Shown in pieces: positions 9,404 through 16,868 of a stretch of 38,588 nucleotides of DNA. A model generated the notes under the pieces. The model was not told the origin of the DNA, ran no database searches, and was given only the letters and a program-made list of their open reading frames with translations. The position numbers were made by a program, and so were the translations under genes. Source of the stretch: Cytophagales bacterium UBA2561 (lineage in GTDB: Bacteria > Bacteroidota > Bacteroidia > Cytophagales > Thermoflexibacteraceae); the NCBI GenBank assembly GCA_002340355.1, contig DDLX01000025.1, positions 1 through 38,588 on the forward strand, given 5' to 3'. Numbering within the stretch: the stretch's first letter is position 1; each line of letters opens with the position of its first letter.

Positions 9404-10309
9404 ATGAAAGTATTACGCTTTGGAAGCCTGTTTCTTATCGGATTATTTTGTTATCTGGAAACCTATGGGCAGGATTTTACAGGAACATGGAATTATAAAG
9501 GACATTTGTTTTACTACTCCTTAAAAAAAGCCCCTCAAGGACAACGTCTAGTTATAAAAACAACCCAAAATCAAAAAGGGCAAGATCCAACTTCACATAC
9601 CGTTTATAACACTTCTATTTTTGTAAAGAAGCAAAATAAGCAACTGCAAGCCGTGAAGATTCTGGGTTCAATTCGAGATACGTATATGTGGTCAGCAATG
9701 GTTGACGAATATTTAAGGGCTAATTTCAGTGATGGAAAAGTAAATTATACAGTTAAAGGTGAAATGATGACTAATCCAGAAAACCGCAGTGAAATACCTG
9801 AAAATCTGCAATTTAATTCGTATAACGAAAGTACTTCGGTTCAAGAAAATATTAAATCTGTCATTCACCGATTTATTGCCGAATATCATTCTACATTTGC
9901 AGTTATTGGAAAACCAGTCCAACCTAAGAAGAAACTGACAGGTGAAATTTTGGTAAATTCTCAAAAATACAGTTTTGAAATTAAGGAAGACACCTATGGT
10001 AAGGGCAAAGGAACATTGAAAATCCGTCAAAAAGGTAAGGGACTTCTTTTTGAATCAATGATTAATTTAGCCGATAAGGAAGCCATTAAAATTCATATAG
10101 CCAAGCAACAGGGTTGGGCGTGGGCAATTTATGAAAGTGATTACGAAATGATTTATTTCAAAGACGAAGGCACAAGTTTTAAACGTACAGGACGAGCCGT
10201 TAGCGTTGGTAAACCCAATAATAGTACACTTACCACTTCTGAAGGAGATAATGTTAGCCGTGCAATTCAACACTTTATTGAACGTTATCATCAAATTTTT
10301 ACCAAGTAA
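9404..10309 (+). CDS. Exported protein of unknown function
   Basis: 301 residues. The first 23 (MKVLRFGSLFLIGLFCYLET, ending YGQ) look like a Sec signal peptide with a cut before DFTGTW. The rest alternates beta-prone segments and contains two similar GTW/GTLKIRQKGKG-type stretches (about 25-60 and 205-250), suggesting a repeated beta-sandwich or lipocalin-like half. No catalytic motif or lipobox is seen. It ends 32 bases before the HAD phosphatase gene on the same strand, so the two may be co-transcribed. I do not recognise the family. Confidence 0.7.
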   Translation: MKVLRFGSLFLIGLFCYLETYGQDFTGTWNYKGHLFYYSLKKAPQGQRLVIKTTQNQKGQDPTSHTVYNTSIFVKKQNKQLQAVKILGSIRDTYMWSAMVDEYLRANFSDGKVNYTVKGEMMTNPENRSEIPENLQFNSYNESTSVQENIKSVIHRFIAEYHSTFAVIGKPVQPKKKLTGEILVNSQKYSFEIKEDTYGKGKGTLKIRQKGKGLLFESMINLADKEAIKIHIAKQQGWAWAIYESDYEMIYFKDEGTSFKRTGRAVSVGKPNNSTLTTSEGDNVSRAIQHFIERYHQIFTK

Positions 10310-10341
10310 GACAAATTAAGAACGAATCAAAAATCTAAAAA

Positions 10342-10956
10342 ATGAAGCATATCAAAAATATCATATTTGATATTGGAGGCGTAATTATCAATTTGGATTA
10401 CGAATTAACTTTAAAAGCTTTTACTAATTTAGGAATTCCTCCATTAGATAAAGAAGTTTATGAAGACTCATTATTTACAAAATACGAAATGGGTTTAATT
10501 TCTTCGGTAGATTTTCGGAAAGGTGTTTGTCAAAAATATGATATTAATCCTTCCGATGTCGAATTTGATAAGGCTTGGAATGCTATGTTATTAGATATTC
10601 CTCCAGAACGATTAGGATTAATCCAAAAGTTATCACAAACACATCGCACATTTATTTTAAGTAATACGAATGAGATTCATAAAATAGCTTTTGAGGCTCA
10701 AATTCAGGATGTTTCACCTTTTCAGTCATTGGATGAAATTACGGAGAAAGCCTACTACTCTCACGAAATTCATGACCGTAAACCCAATCAGAGTATTTTC
10801 CAAGGGGTTTTAGATGATAACAATTTGATACCTGAGGAAACCCTTTATTTAGAAGATACGCTTGTACACATCGAAAGTGCAAAAGCATTAGGAATTCAAA
10901 CCGTACACCTACAGCCTCCTCTGACCATGTTAAATATATTGTCCGAAATGATTTAA
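10342..10956 (+). CDS. HAD-superfamily phosphatase (subfamily IA, YihX-like)
   Basis: 204 residues. HAD motif I is FDIGGVIINLD with nucleophile Asp10. The usual second Asp is Gly12, as in the YihX-like group (FDLGNV in the E. coli protein). Motif II is ILSNTNEIH, motif III Lys is in DRKPNQSIF and motif IV is YLEDTLVHIESAKALG. A four-helix cap lies between residues 18 and 85. It probably dephosphorylates a small sugar phosphate or similar metabolite in the cytoplasm; the substrate is unknown. A hairpin terminator follows 63 bases after the stop. Confidence 0.88.
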   Translation: MKHIKNIIFDIGGVIINLDYELTLKAFTNLGIPPLDKEVYEDSLFTKYEMGLISSVDFRKGVCQKYDINPSDVEFDKAWNAMLLDIPPERLGLIQKLSQTHRTFILSNTNEIHKIAFEAQIQDVSPFQSLDEITEKAYYSHEIHDRKPNQSIFQGVLDDNNLIPEETLYLEDTLVHIESAKALGIQTVHLQPPLTMLNILSEMI

Positions 10957-11019
10957 AAGATTCAATATATCTATTGAATCCGTAATTTGTATTTTACTTT
11001 TAAAGTACAAAGCTCCCTG

Positions 11020-11051
11020 AACCCGTCAGATTTTTGAAAACTTGACGGGTT
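11020..11051 (+). terminator. Terminator after the HAD phosphatase gene
   Basis: AACCCGTCA (11020-11028) and TGACGGGTT (11043-11051) form a 9-bp stem with a 14-base loop, followed by TATTTTC. It is the first item in the 425-base gap after 10956; the MITE-like element fills most of the rest. Confidence 0.75.
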
Positions 11052-11089
11052 TATTTTCAGGATTTTGTTTATGATTATAAGATAATTCC

Positions 11090-11263
11090 TACTCTACCCT
11101 ACTAAAATTTTATTGATCTACAAATTACTGATTATCATTTAGGTTAAATCAAATTTAATTTTTCCGTAGCGGTGGGTTTGCAAATCCACCTTAATAAACA
11201 AAGACTTTTAACTCATTTCAATACTAAATATATTTTATAAATCATTTTTAGTACGATAGAATA
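11090..11263 (+). mobile_element. MITE-like element, copy B (174 bp) with 9-bp target duplication
   Basis: The element has terminal inverted repeats: left end TACTCTACCCTACTAAAA, right end reverse complement TATTCTATCGTACTAAAA, 15 of 18 identical. It is flanked by identical 9-base direct repeats GATAATTCC (11081-11089 and 11264-11272). It carries no gene. Its interior contains a small palindrome (GGTGGGTTTGCAAATCCACC) absent from copy A. Copy A at 851-993 is inverted relative to it. A non-autonomous element mobilised by a transposase encoded elsewhere fits best; 9-bp duplications occur in several IS families, so the parent family stays open. Confidence 0.85.
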
Positions 11264-11381
11264 GATAATTCCAAATGGGCTTAGCTTCGAGTTTAGTACT
11301 TGGACGACCAAAATTTTTAGCCTTTTATCGTGAAAACTCTAGTCATGTTTATCTCACTTAAATTATTTTTTATAACTAAAA

Positions 11382-11672
11382 CTAACTATTTAATTCCAAA
11401 TTTTCCGAAGAAATATTTCGCCGAAGTGGTTGAGGTGCAAGTGGTACATATTTTTCACTCAGTCTATTCAGATAATTCCGTAAAAAATATAGGGTATGCG
11501 AAACTTCCTGTTTGTGTTCGTGTGGGTCACCTTCGGCAAAAAGATAATACAAGGCATCATGCAATAATTCACTACATTCATCTTCTTTGCACATTCGTAA
11601 AAAAGAAATAAATTCTTCATGAAAGACTTCATCTTTGGAAAGTTCGGGTTCTTTTTTTGTAGGGGTTTCCAT
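11382..11672 (-). CDS. Small acidic helical protein, divergent partner of an HTH regulator (copy 1)
   Basis: 96 residues from the start METPTKKEPELSKDE. An upstream in-frame ATG at 11708 exists, but the shorter start matches the paralogue at 12221-12511. The two proteins are nearly identical (FHEEFISFLRM, ECSELLHDALYYLFAEGDP, LYFLRNYLNRLSEKY). The protein is acidic, predicted mainly helical, with no signal peptide, membrane helix or known active site. It faces the HTH gene at 11830 across a 157-base promoter region with a conserved dyad. Its role is unknown; a ligand or partner for the regulator is one possibility. Confidence 0.72.
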   Translation of the reverse strand: METPTKKEPELSKDEVFHEEFISFLRMCKEDECSELLHDALYYLFAEGDPHEHKQEVSHTLYFLRNYLNRLSEKYVPLAPQPLRRNISSENLELNS

Positions 11673-11738
11673 TATCTTTGATAGTTTAAAGTTAATATAA
11701 CAACTCAAAGTTTACTTAATGAAGGTGCTTTTAATTTG

Positions 11739-11757
11739 TTTGTATGTTACAAATATA
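11739..11757 (-). promoter_or_regulatory. Promoter and dyad operator of module 1
   Basis: The dyad TTTGTA-TGT-TACAAA (11739-11753) overlaps a minus-strand -7 box TATATTTG (11750-11757) with a TTG 19 bases further upstream. This fits a promoter for the small acidic gene (start 78 bases away) covered by an operator. The same 50-base stretch, with the dyad symmetric again despite a changed centre base, lies in front of the paralogous gene at 12511. The binding protein is presumably one of the HTH regulators (inference). Confidence 0.62.
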
Positions 11758-11829
11758 AAAATTACTAGTAATATATCAAGTATTTTTACCAGTAATTTTA
11801 CTAGCATTCTTGCAAAATTCGTATTTGAT

Positions 11830-12216
11830 ATGAGTAAAACTATAGGATTTAGATACAAAACCGCTCGTGAATATTTAAAACTATCTAAGTATGCGATAAA
11901 AAAAAATTTAAAGATTGACTATTCTACTATTTCTCGAATTGAAAACGACCTAGCAGATAGTCCTAATTGGACTTACACCAAATATTTAGTAGAAAATGGA
12001 GTTAATTATTTTTATTTGACAGGATTATCCGATCAAATCGAAGGACAAAAAGTAGACGATATAAATCCTATCAAATATGAAACTTTACAGGATAATTTTG
12101 ATAATCTTGAGAAAGCTTATCAAAATTTAGAAACTCAATACAATTTACTTGAAAGAGTTTTGCAAATCCTTCAAATTGAGGTCGATGAGGAGGGAAATAT
12201 CAAGCAGAAAAAGTAA
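11830..12216 (+). CDS. HTH regulator with C-terminal coiled coil (copy 3)
   Basis: 128 residues from the ATG at 11830; the longer frame from 11719 runs through the promoter region and its extra 37 residues have no match in the family. HTH at 1-40 (TAREYLKLSKYAIKKNL, YSTISRIEN), family core NWTYTKYLVENG and FYLTGLSDQIEGQK, then a coiled coil (about 75-115, ending LLERVLQILQIEVDEEGN). The coiled coil is nearly identical to that of the copy at 12695, while the HTH halves differ greatly. It lies divergent from the small acidic gene at 11382-11672 and ends 4 bases from the convergent end of the second acidic gene. ACTAGTAAT/ACCAGTAAT/ACTAGCA repeats just upstream (about 11762-11815) may be its own operators. 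Confidence 0.8.
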   Translation: MSKTIGFRYKTAREYLKLSKYAIKKNLKIDYSTISRIENDLADSPNWTYTKYLVENGVNYFYLTGLSDQIEGQKVDDINPIKYETLQDNFDNLEKAYQNLETQYNLLERVLQILQIEVDEEGNIKQKK

Positions 12217-12220
12217 AATT

Positions 12221-12511
12221 TCAATTAACTAATTCCAAATTTTCCGAAGAAATATTTTGCCGAAGTGGTTGAGGAGCAAGTGGTAAATATTTTTCACTCA
12301 GTCTATTCAGATAATCCCGTAAAAAGTATAAGGTATGTGACACTTCTTGTTTGTGTTCGTCTGGATCACCTTCGGCAAAAAGATAATACAAGGCATCATG
12401 CAATAATTCACTACATTCATCTTCTTTGTACATTCGTAAAAAAGAAATAAATTCTTCATGAAAGACTTCATCTTTGGAGGATTCACTTTCTTTTTTTGTA
12501 AAGGTTTCCAT
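12221..12511 (-). CDS. Small acidic helical protein, divergent partner of an HTH regulator (copy 2)
   Basis: 96 residues, METFTKKESESSKDE onward, nearly identical to the product of 11382-11672. The DNA similarity continues about 80 bases upstream of the start, so gene and promoter were duplicated together (unit about 840 bases). It faces the HTH gene at 12695. It is helical and acidic without a recognisable domain. A third, broken copy lies at 16869-17092. Function unknown. Confidence 0.72.
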   Translation of the reverse strand: METFTKKESESSKDEVFHEEFISFLRMYKEDECSELLHDALYYLFAEGDPDEHKQEVSHTLYFLRDYLNRLSEKYLPLAPQPLRQNISSENLELVN

Positions 12512-12577
12512 TATCTTTGGTAGTTTGAAGTTAATTTAACACCTCAAAGTTTACTTAATGAAGGTGCTTTTAATTTG

Positions 12578-12596
12578 TTTGTATGCTACAAATTTA
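12578..12596 (-). promoter_or_regulatory. Promoter and dyad operator of module 2
   Basis: The dyad TTTGTA-TGC-TACAAA (12578-12592) overlaps a minus-strand -7 box TAAATTTG (12589-12596). A TTG lies 21 bases upstream of that box, giving a good TTG-N21-TAnnTTTG promoter 78 bases before the acidic gene's start. Two more dyads lie just beyond, CACG-ATAA-CGTG (12608-12619) and TGCAA-CTATT-TTGCA (12618-12632), which are absent from module 1 and could give this copy its own specificity. Confidence 0.65.
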
Positions 12597-12694
12597 CATC
12601 AATTTCACGATAACGTGCAACTATTTTGCATGAAAAAGTGAAATAAAATTTAAATTATAAAAAACACAACAAAAAATATATTTTATTTTATAAA

Positions 12695-13072
12695 ATGTTA
12701 GGAAAGATATTTCAAAAAGCTCGGGAGCATCTCAATCGTTCACAAAATGAAATTGCAAAAGAAGCTGGCTTAACCCATACAACAATCAATAATCTTGAAA
12801 ATGGAAATTCCAATAAACCGAATTGGGTTTATCTTCAATTTTTAATTAGAAAAGGCATTAATCCTTATTATTTAATTGGCGAATCCGAAGAAATCGAAGG
12901 GCAAAAAATAGACGGTGTAACCCGTGCTGAATACGAAACTCTTCAACAAAATTTTGACGACCTCGAAAAAAATTACCAAAAGTTAGAAGATCAATACAAT
13001 TTACTTGAAAGAGTTTTGCAACTTCTTCAAATTGAGGTCGATCAGGAGGGAAATGTGAGACAGAAAAAATAA
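12695..13072 (+). CDS. HTH regulator with C-terminal coiled coil (copy 4)
   Basis: 125 residues. HTH at 1-38 (KAREHLNRSQNEIAKEAG, then THTTINNLENG), family segment YLQFLIRKGINPYYLIGESE followed by EIEGQK, then the coiled coil (NYQKLEDQYNLLERVLQLLQ) and basic tail (EGNVRQKK). It is divergent from the acidic gene at 12221-12511 across 183 bases holding three dyads. Relative to copy 3 the coiled coil is conserved and the HTH is not, as expected if the copies bind different DNA sites but share a partner or dimer interface. This is inference. Confidence 0.8.
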   Translation: MLGKIFQKAREHLNRSQNEIAKEAGLTHTTINNLENGNSNKPNWVYLQFLIRKGINPYYLIGESEEIEGQKIDGVTRAEYETLQQNFDDLEKNYQKLEDQYNLLERVLQLLQIEVDQEGNVRQKK

Positions 13073-13130
13073 ATATTTAAAATTTGTATTTTTGTTCAAA
13101 GCAAAATACCTCAAAATCAAGGAATATTAA

Positions 13131-13344
13131 ATTAATCTTATTACCGATCTTGGATTCAAACGGATTTTTGGAAATGAAGAGAATAAAAATATTTTATTAG
13201 ATTTCTTAAATACATTTTTAGCAGATAAACAAACCATTATTAATCTAAAATACGATTGTGATAATGGATTTTGAGTTTGCAGATATGAGACATAATAACG
13301 TCAAATCGGATATTATTTTGTATGATAAGGAACAGTTTTTGTAA
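13131..13344 (+). pseudogene. Remnant of a PD-(D/E)XK nuclease-family (Rpn-like) transposase
   Basis: The frame from 13131 reads ITDLGFKRIFGNEENKNILL and continues DFLNTFLADKQ, matching the start of Rpn/PDDEXK-2 proteins (usually DxxFKxIFG.EENK..L..FLN). It stops at TGA 13272-13274. A second piece in another frame (EFADMRHNNVKSDIILYDKE) ends at 13344. There is no start codon and perhaps a fifth of the usual length remains, so it is dead. It fills the gap between the HTH gene and the STAS-like gene. Confidence 0.62.
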
Positions 13345-13440
13345 AAAATCATAACAAGCCAATTATTCAAAGATATTAAATCACTTTTGTTACAAAAAAA
13401 AGTTACTTCATTATTTCGCAATTTCTATTTAGTTCTAATT

Positions 13441-13851
13441 ATGTTAGATAAACAAATTTTAAGTAATCCCTATGCTGATTTATATTTTGATGAAAGGTTT
13501 TCTCTTTTAGAAGAGGTATGGAAACCAAGTACATCGATGATGAATGATACAACATATAAAGCATTTCAGGCAGATAAGATCAGTGCTACACGCAAAGTCA
13601 AGCCGCGCCTATTCTTGTGCAATACCGAACACTTTTATTATACGATAGTCCCTGAAATGCAAGAGTGGACAGATAAGGTTCTGAACGATTTTTGGCGTGA
13701 AATCAATCTTCAAAAATTCGCTTTTGTGATGAGTAGAGGCGTTTTTGAACAAGTATCCCTAGAAATGGTGATGCAAGAACGAAGTGAGCATCCCTATGCT
13801 GTTGAGTATTTTGCCTCATCTGAGGAAGCAAGAGCTTGGTTATTAGATTAG
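13441..13851 (+). CDS. STAS/SpoIIAA-like small protein
   Basis: 136 residues from ATG 13441; the frame also has an ATG at 13387, but the shorter start gives the compact form. The pattern resembles small Bacteroidota STAS/SpoIIAA-like proteins: an N-terminal strand (YADLYFDERFSLLEEVWKPS), a helix (MNDTTYKAFQAD), RLFLCNTEHF, a long helix around PEMQEWTDKVLNDFWREIN, KFAFVMSR, and a C-terminal SSEEARAWL helix. No catalytic residues are evident. A role in signalling is a guess from the fold. It stands alone, between a nuclease relic and the lipoprotein cluster. Confidence 0.6.
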   Translation: MLDKQILSNPYADLYFDERFSLLEEVWKPSTSMMNDTTYKAFQADKISATRKVKPRLFLCNTEHFYYTIVPEMQEWTDKVLNDFWREINLQKFAFVMSRGVFEQVSLEMVMQERSEHPYAVEYFASSEEARAWLLD

Positions 13852-14025
13852 GAACACATGACATTCTACTTATTATAAGCTTTTTAAAATAAAATACTAT
13901 TTTAACTATTATTACCCCTTTACCTAAAAAGAAAAGCGTAATACAAGGAATAGCCCATTTTTTTAGCTACTCAACCCGCTTTACGCTTATCTTTTGTTAG
14001 TTGAAATGCTTACGTAGATGTTAGG

Positions 14026-14484
14026 TTATAGACACCTTATCGGATTCTCTAATACCTCATCGGTAAATACAAAGGTGTACCTGAAAGACCGCTCTCCAAG
14101 TACTTCATTTGTATAGTTGCTAATCATGGCGGGTGCCTCAATGAAACAAGTCTTATTGTCATATTCTACAATAATATCCCCTCTATCAGCTCCATCCAAA
14201 ACCCCATTTAATACTCCCTGACAACAAGACTCAGGATTAGGATTGTCATATCCAGCCTCAGCTAGATGCGAAGAGCTATATCTTTCATTAGGAGATAAAC
14301 TGATGGTCTTATTCGTTGTAGGATTTTTTACTGTGAAGACTATCGTCCTATTCGATTCATTGATGAAAACGAATTCAGTATCTATCAGGTAGTCCGACTC
14401 TCCTCTACTACAACCACTAAGGCTTAGTATCAGAATATTAATTCCAATAAGCAAATAGGGTCGCCAAGTTCGCTTCTGTTGCAT
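14026..14484 (-). CDS. Small lipoprotein (copy 1 of a tandem pair)
   Basis: About 152 residues from MQQKRTWRPYLL; an ATG two codons earlier (14490) is also possible, but the chosen start matches the paralogue. A signal peptide ends with lipobox LSLSGC, so the protein should be a lipid-anchored envelope protein. The mature part has FVFINESNRTIVFTVKN, a central NPNPESCCQGVLNGVLDG with paired cysteines, and a conserved C-terminus MISNYTNEVLGERSFRYTFV. It probably folds as a beta-sandwich. I do not know the family. It is one of three consecutive minus-strand lipoprotein genes, likely one operon with 15028-16614. Confidence 0.75.
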   Translation of the reverse strand: MQQKRTWRPYLLIGINILILSLSGCSRGESDYLIDTEFVFINESNRTIVFTVKNPTTNKTISLSPNERYSSSHLAEAGYDNPNPESCCQGVLNGVLDGADRGDIIVEYDNKTCFIEAPAMISNYTNEVLGERSFRYTFVFTDEVLENPIRCL

Positions 14485-14612
14485 TGTCATATTTGTTTTC
14501 TCATGTACCTAAAAAGAAAAGCGTAATGCAAGGAATAGCCCATTTTTTTAGCTACTCAACCCACTCTACGCTTTTATCTTTTGTTAGTTGAAATACTTAC
14601 GTAGATGTTAGG

Positions 14613-15074
14613 TTATAGACACCTTATCGGATTGTCTAATACCTCATCGGTAAATACAAAGGTGTACCTGAAAAGCCGATGTCCAAGTATTTCATTTGTA
14701 TAGTTGCTAATCATGGCGGGTTCCTGAATCATACAAGTGTTGTTGTCAAATCGCACAACAGTAAATCCTTGGTCTGACTGGTCCAAAACTCCATGTAATA
14801 ATCCCTGACAACAAGAATCAGGATTAGGATTTTCAAATCCACCAGAAGCAAGTAATAAAACAGTATCCTTTTCATTGGGTGCTAAACTGACTTTTGTCTT
14901 TCCTTCACGTTGACTAATTATTGTAAAGGTTATCGCCCGACTTGATTCATTTACGAATACGAATTCGGTATCTAGTCGGTACTCAGTCTCTCCCTCTCCA
15001 CAACCGCTCAGACTTATTATCAGAATACTAATTCCAATAAGTAAACAGCGCATCCAAGTTCCCTTCTGTTGCAT
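14613..15074 (-). CDS. Small lipoprotein (copy 2 of a tandem pair)
   Basis: 153 residues, signal peptide with lipobox ISLSGC, then FVFVNESSRAITFTI, NPNPDSCCQGLLHGVLDQ and MISNYTNEILGHRLFRYTFV. It is clearly a duplicate of 14026-14484, with the middle diverged and both ends conserved. Its start overlaps the end of the upstream lipoprotein gene by 47 bases in another frame, which argues for translational coupling. Function unknown. Confidence 0.78.
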   Translation of the reverse strand: MQQKGTWMRCLLIGISILIISLSGCGEGETEYRLDTEFVFVNESSRAITFTIISQREGKTKVSLAPNEKDTVLLLASGGFENPNPDSCCQGLLHGVLDQSDQGFTVVRFDNNTCMIQEPAMISNYTNEILGHRLFRYTFVFTDEVLDNPIRCL

Positions 15075-16614
15075 TGGTGTATTTGTTTTTAATGTTCGTT
15101 TTCCAATATTCCCATGTTGGCGTATATGATAAAACGTCTTCTATCTGTTTAATGGTATAGCCAGAGACATCATCCTCTGTCAAATTCTCGGAACCTTTGT
15201 TATGGTTGATAGGATTCCCAAGCGCATCTAAAGGAGCTCTGTTATCAATCATATCAACGACTACTTGTGTGTAATTAGGTCTTATCGTAGCTCCACCTTC
15301 ATAACCTGGATATCTGAGCCTACCAATCGCCCACTGTACACCTCTTGCCCAACTTTCTTTCACTTTAGTTTCTGTGATATCCCAAGTGTTTCTACGCAAT
15401 TCCCAATGAGAAGCATGCGCTATTTCATGAATTGCAGTACCATAAATTTCCCTAGATGTACCGCCGTTATTCCAAATTCTAATCCATGAACTTATTCCTA
15501 AAAACCTTCTGCTGGCGTTATGATTTCCATTACTATCAGGATTGGGTTCATTCCGTACAGATACTTTTAGTCTTGCTTTCCAAAACGAGTTCTGCGGTGG
15601 ACTTTTTAAACCGAGTCGATTGCCATAATAATAGTCATTAAGAGCTTGATGAACAATTGCATACATTCTAGATGCTCTAGAACTAATGGTTAAGTTCCAA
15701 TCACCTCGTTTTTTAGGACCATTATAAAGTGCTTGCCCAAGCGAACCACTTCTAATATCAAAGTCATTCCGTTCCCATTTAATGCTATAATTGGCATCTC
15801 TTTTAAATCTGCCGTCACATGAGAAATCTCCATTCGCATTTGTAATGCCCTGATGTGTGGTAAACCATCTTCTGGCTCTTACTTTAGCACCTGTAAGTGG
15901 AACCTTCCCCAATATATCATCCTCTAATAAAATCTTACCTGCAGGTCTCCATTTACTCCTTTCAATTCTGCCATTTGGATTATCAGTAGCCTCTTCGTCC
16001 AGATTTCCTGTAATCCGTAGAGCTTCATCCACTAAAGCATCAATAGGTATCCCATCAGACTCCAGTCTGCCATTACCTAGATTCTCATCTGAGTTGCTAT
16101 CTTCATCTGGAATAAATAGCCTTGCTATTAAATCATACGCCACTCCTCTTGGCAACTTCTTATCCACCTTTACGGCACAATATTGATAAGTGGGTTGATT
16201 CAAAGGAACTCGTGGGTCATGATAAAAATTACCTTTTTGAGCTATTTCATAGTGCAACGGATAGGTGTATAATATCAGAGTCGTATCCTGATGTAGGATA
16301 GATAGCTCTGCTTCATTCCGTGGTTTAAAACGGATGTAAAGATGAGTGGTAGTAATTATGTCTTCAGTAGCACTTGTCCTTCCATTTGGATATGAAATAC
16401 TCAGGTTTTCATACGCCTTTCTCATATTTTCAACAGAATACGGATTTTCTAGCTCCTTCCCGAGCTTAATCATATTTTTCAAATCCGATCCGCTGAGAAA
16501 TGACTGCTTTTCTTGATCGAGAGGTTTTACTTCTTCATTCTGTTGGCATGAAGACATTACTCCCAGAATGACTGTTGTGACTATCGCCAGTCGTAGCTGT
16601 TTAGTAATTTTCAT
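15028..16614 (-). CDS. Large lipoprotein with HEXXH motif, possible metallopeptidase
   Basis: 528 residues. The signal peptide ends in lipobox VMSSC (Cys23). A region at 235-290 (LTGAKVRARRWFTTHQGITN, then ANGDFSC) looks like a carboxypeptidase-regulatory-like beta-sandwich. Residues 393-403 read TAIHEIAHASH, giving HEXXH at 396-400 as in gluzincin-type zinc peptidases. The third zinc ligand is not obvious; Glu and His residues follow at 404-450. It is likely an envelope-anchored protein that may cut peptides or only use the fold. It heads the three-gene lipoprotein cluster and overlaps the next gene by 47 bases. Proteolysis is inference from the motif. Confidence 0.72.
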   Translation of the reverse strand: MKITKQLRLAIVTTVILGVMSSCQQNEEVKPLDQEKQSFLSGSDLKNMIKLGKELENPYSVENMRKAYENLSISYPNGRTSATEDIITTTHLYIRFKPRNEAELSILHQDTTLILYTYPLHYEIAQKGNFYHDPRVPLNQPTYQYCAVKVDKKLPRGVAYDLIARLFIPDEDSNSDENLGNGRLESDGIPIDALVDEALRITGNLDEEATDNPNGRIERSKWRPAGKILLEDDILGKVPLTGAKVRARRWFTTHQGITNANGDFSCDGRFKRDANYSIKWERNDFDIRSGSLGQALYNGPKKRGDWNLTISSRASRMYAIVHQALNDYYYGNRLGLKSPPQNSFWKARLKVSVRNEPNPDSNGNHNASRRFLGISSWIRIWNNGGTSREIYGTAIHEIAHASHWELRRNTWDITETKVKESWARGVQWAIGRLRYPGYEGGATIRPNYTQVVVDMIDNRAPLDALGNPINHNKGSENLTEDDVSGYTIKQIEDVLSYTPTWEYWKTNIKNKYTNATEGNLDALFTYWN

Positions 16615-16868
16615 TAGTCTAATATTTTGATTAATAAATTGGTGAAGAATTAAAGATTTTTTTTAAACATTTCAATTAACACTCAAATGTACAATAAATT
16701 TATATTTTTATTGGCTTAATTTATTAAATTTTAATTTTTTTTAAAAAAAATAGTAATTATACTGTAAATTACCCTACTAAATAATATTATATTTTCTGAG
16801 TTTGAGATTACTCTTTGACGAAGCACAGACGAAGTATAATTACGATAAATATTAACTATTCTTATTAG

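Larger units (their letters stand above)
13921..15075. repeat. Tandem duplication of a lipoprotein gene with its 3' structured element
   Basis: Two units of about 586 bases (13921-14505 and 14506-15075). Each begins TACCTAAAAAGAAAAGCGTA, contains the same nested hairpin, and then a lipoprotein gene on the minus strand. The 3' parts are nearly identical and the coding parts have diverged. In unit 1 the hairpin pairs AAGCGTAA (13934-13941) with TTACGCTT (13981-13988), and inside it GAATAGC (13948-13954) with GCTACTC (13966-13972). In unit 2 the outer stem is 14519-14525 with 14567-14573. These may be transcript-end structures. Confidence 0.82.

Noticed and set aside
11673..11708. Longer N-terminus for the acidic gene ending at 11382
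   Set aside because: The extra 12 residues are not shared by the intact paralogue, which starts at the equivalent of 11672.
11719..11829. Longer N-terminus for the HTH gene at 11830
   Set aside because: It would put 37 unmatched residues through the promoter region; the ATG at 11830 aligns with the other HTH copies.
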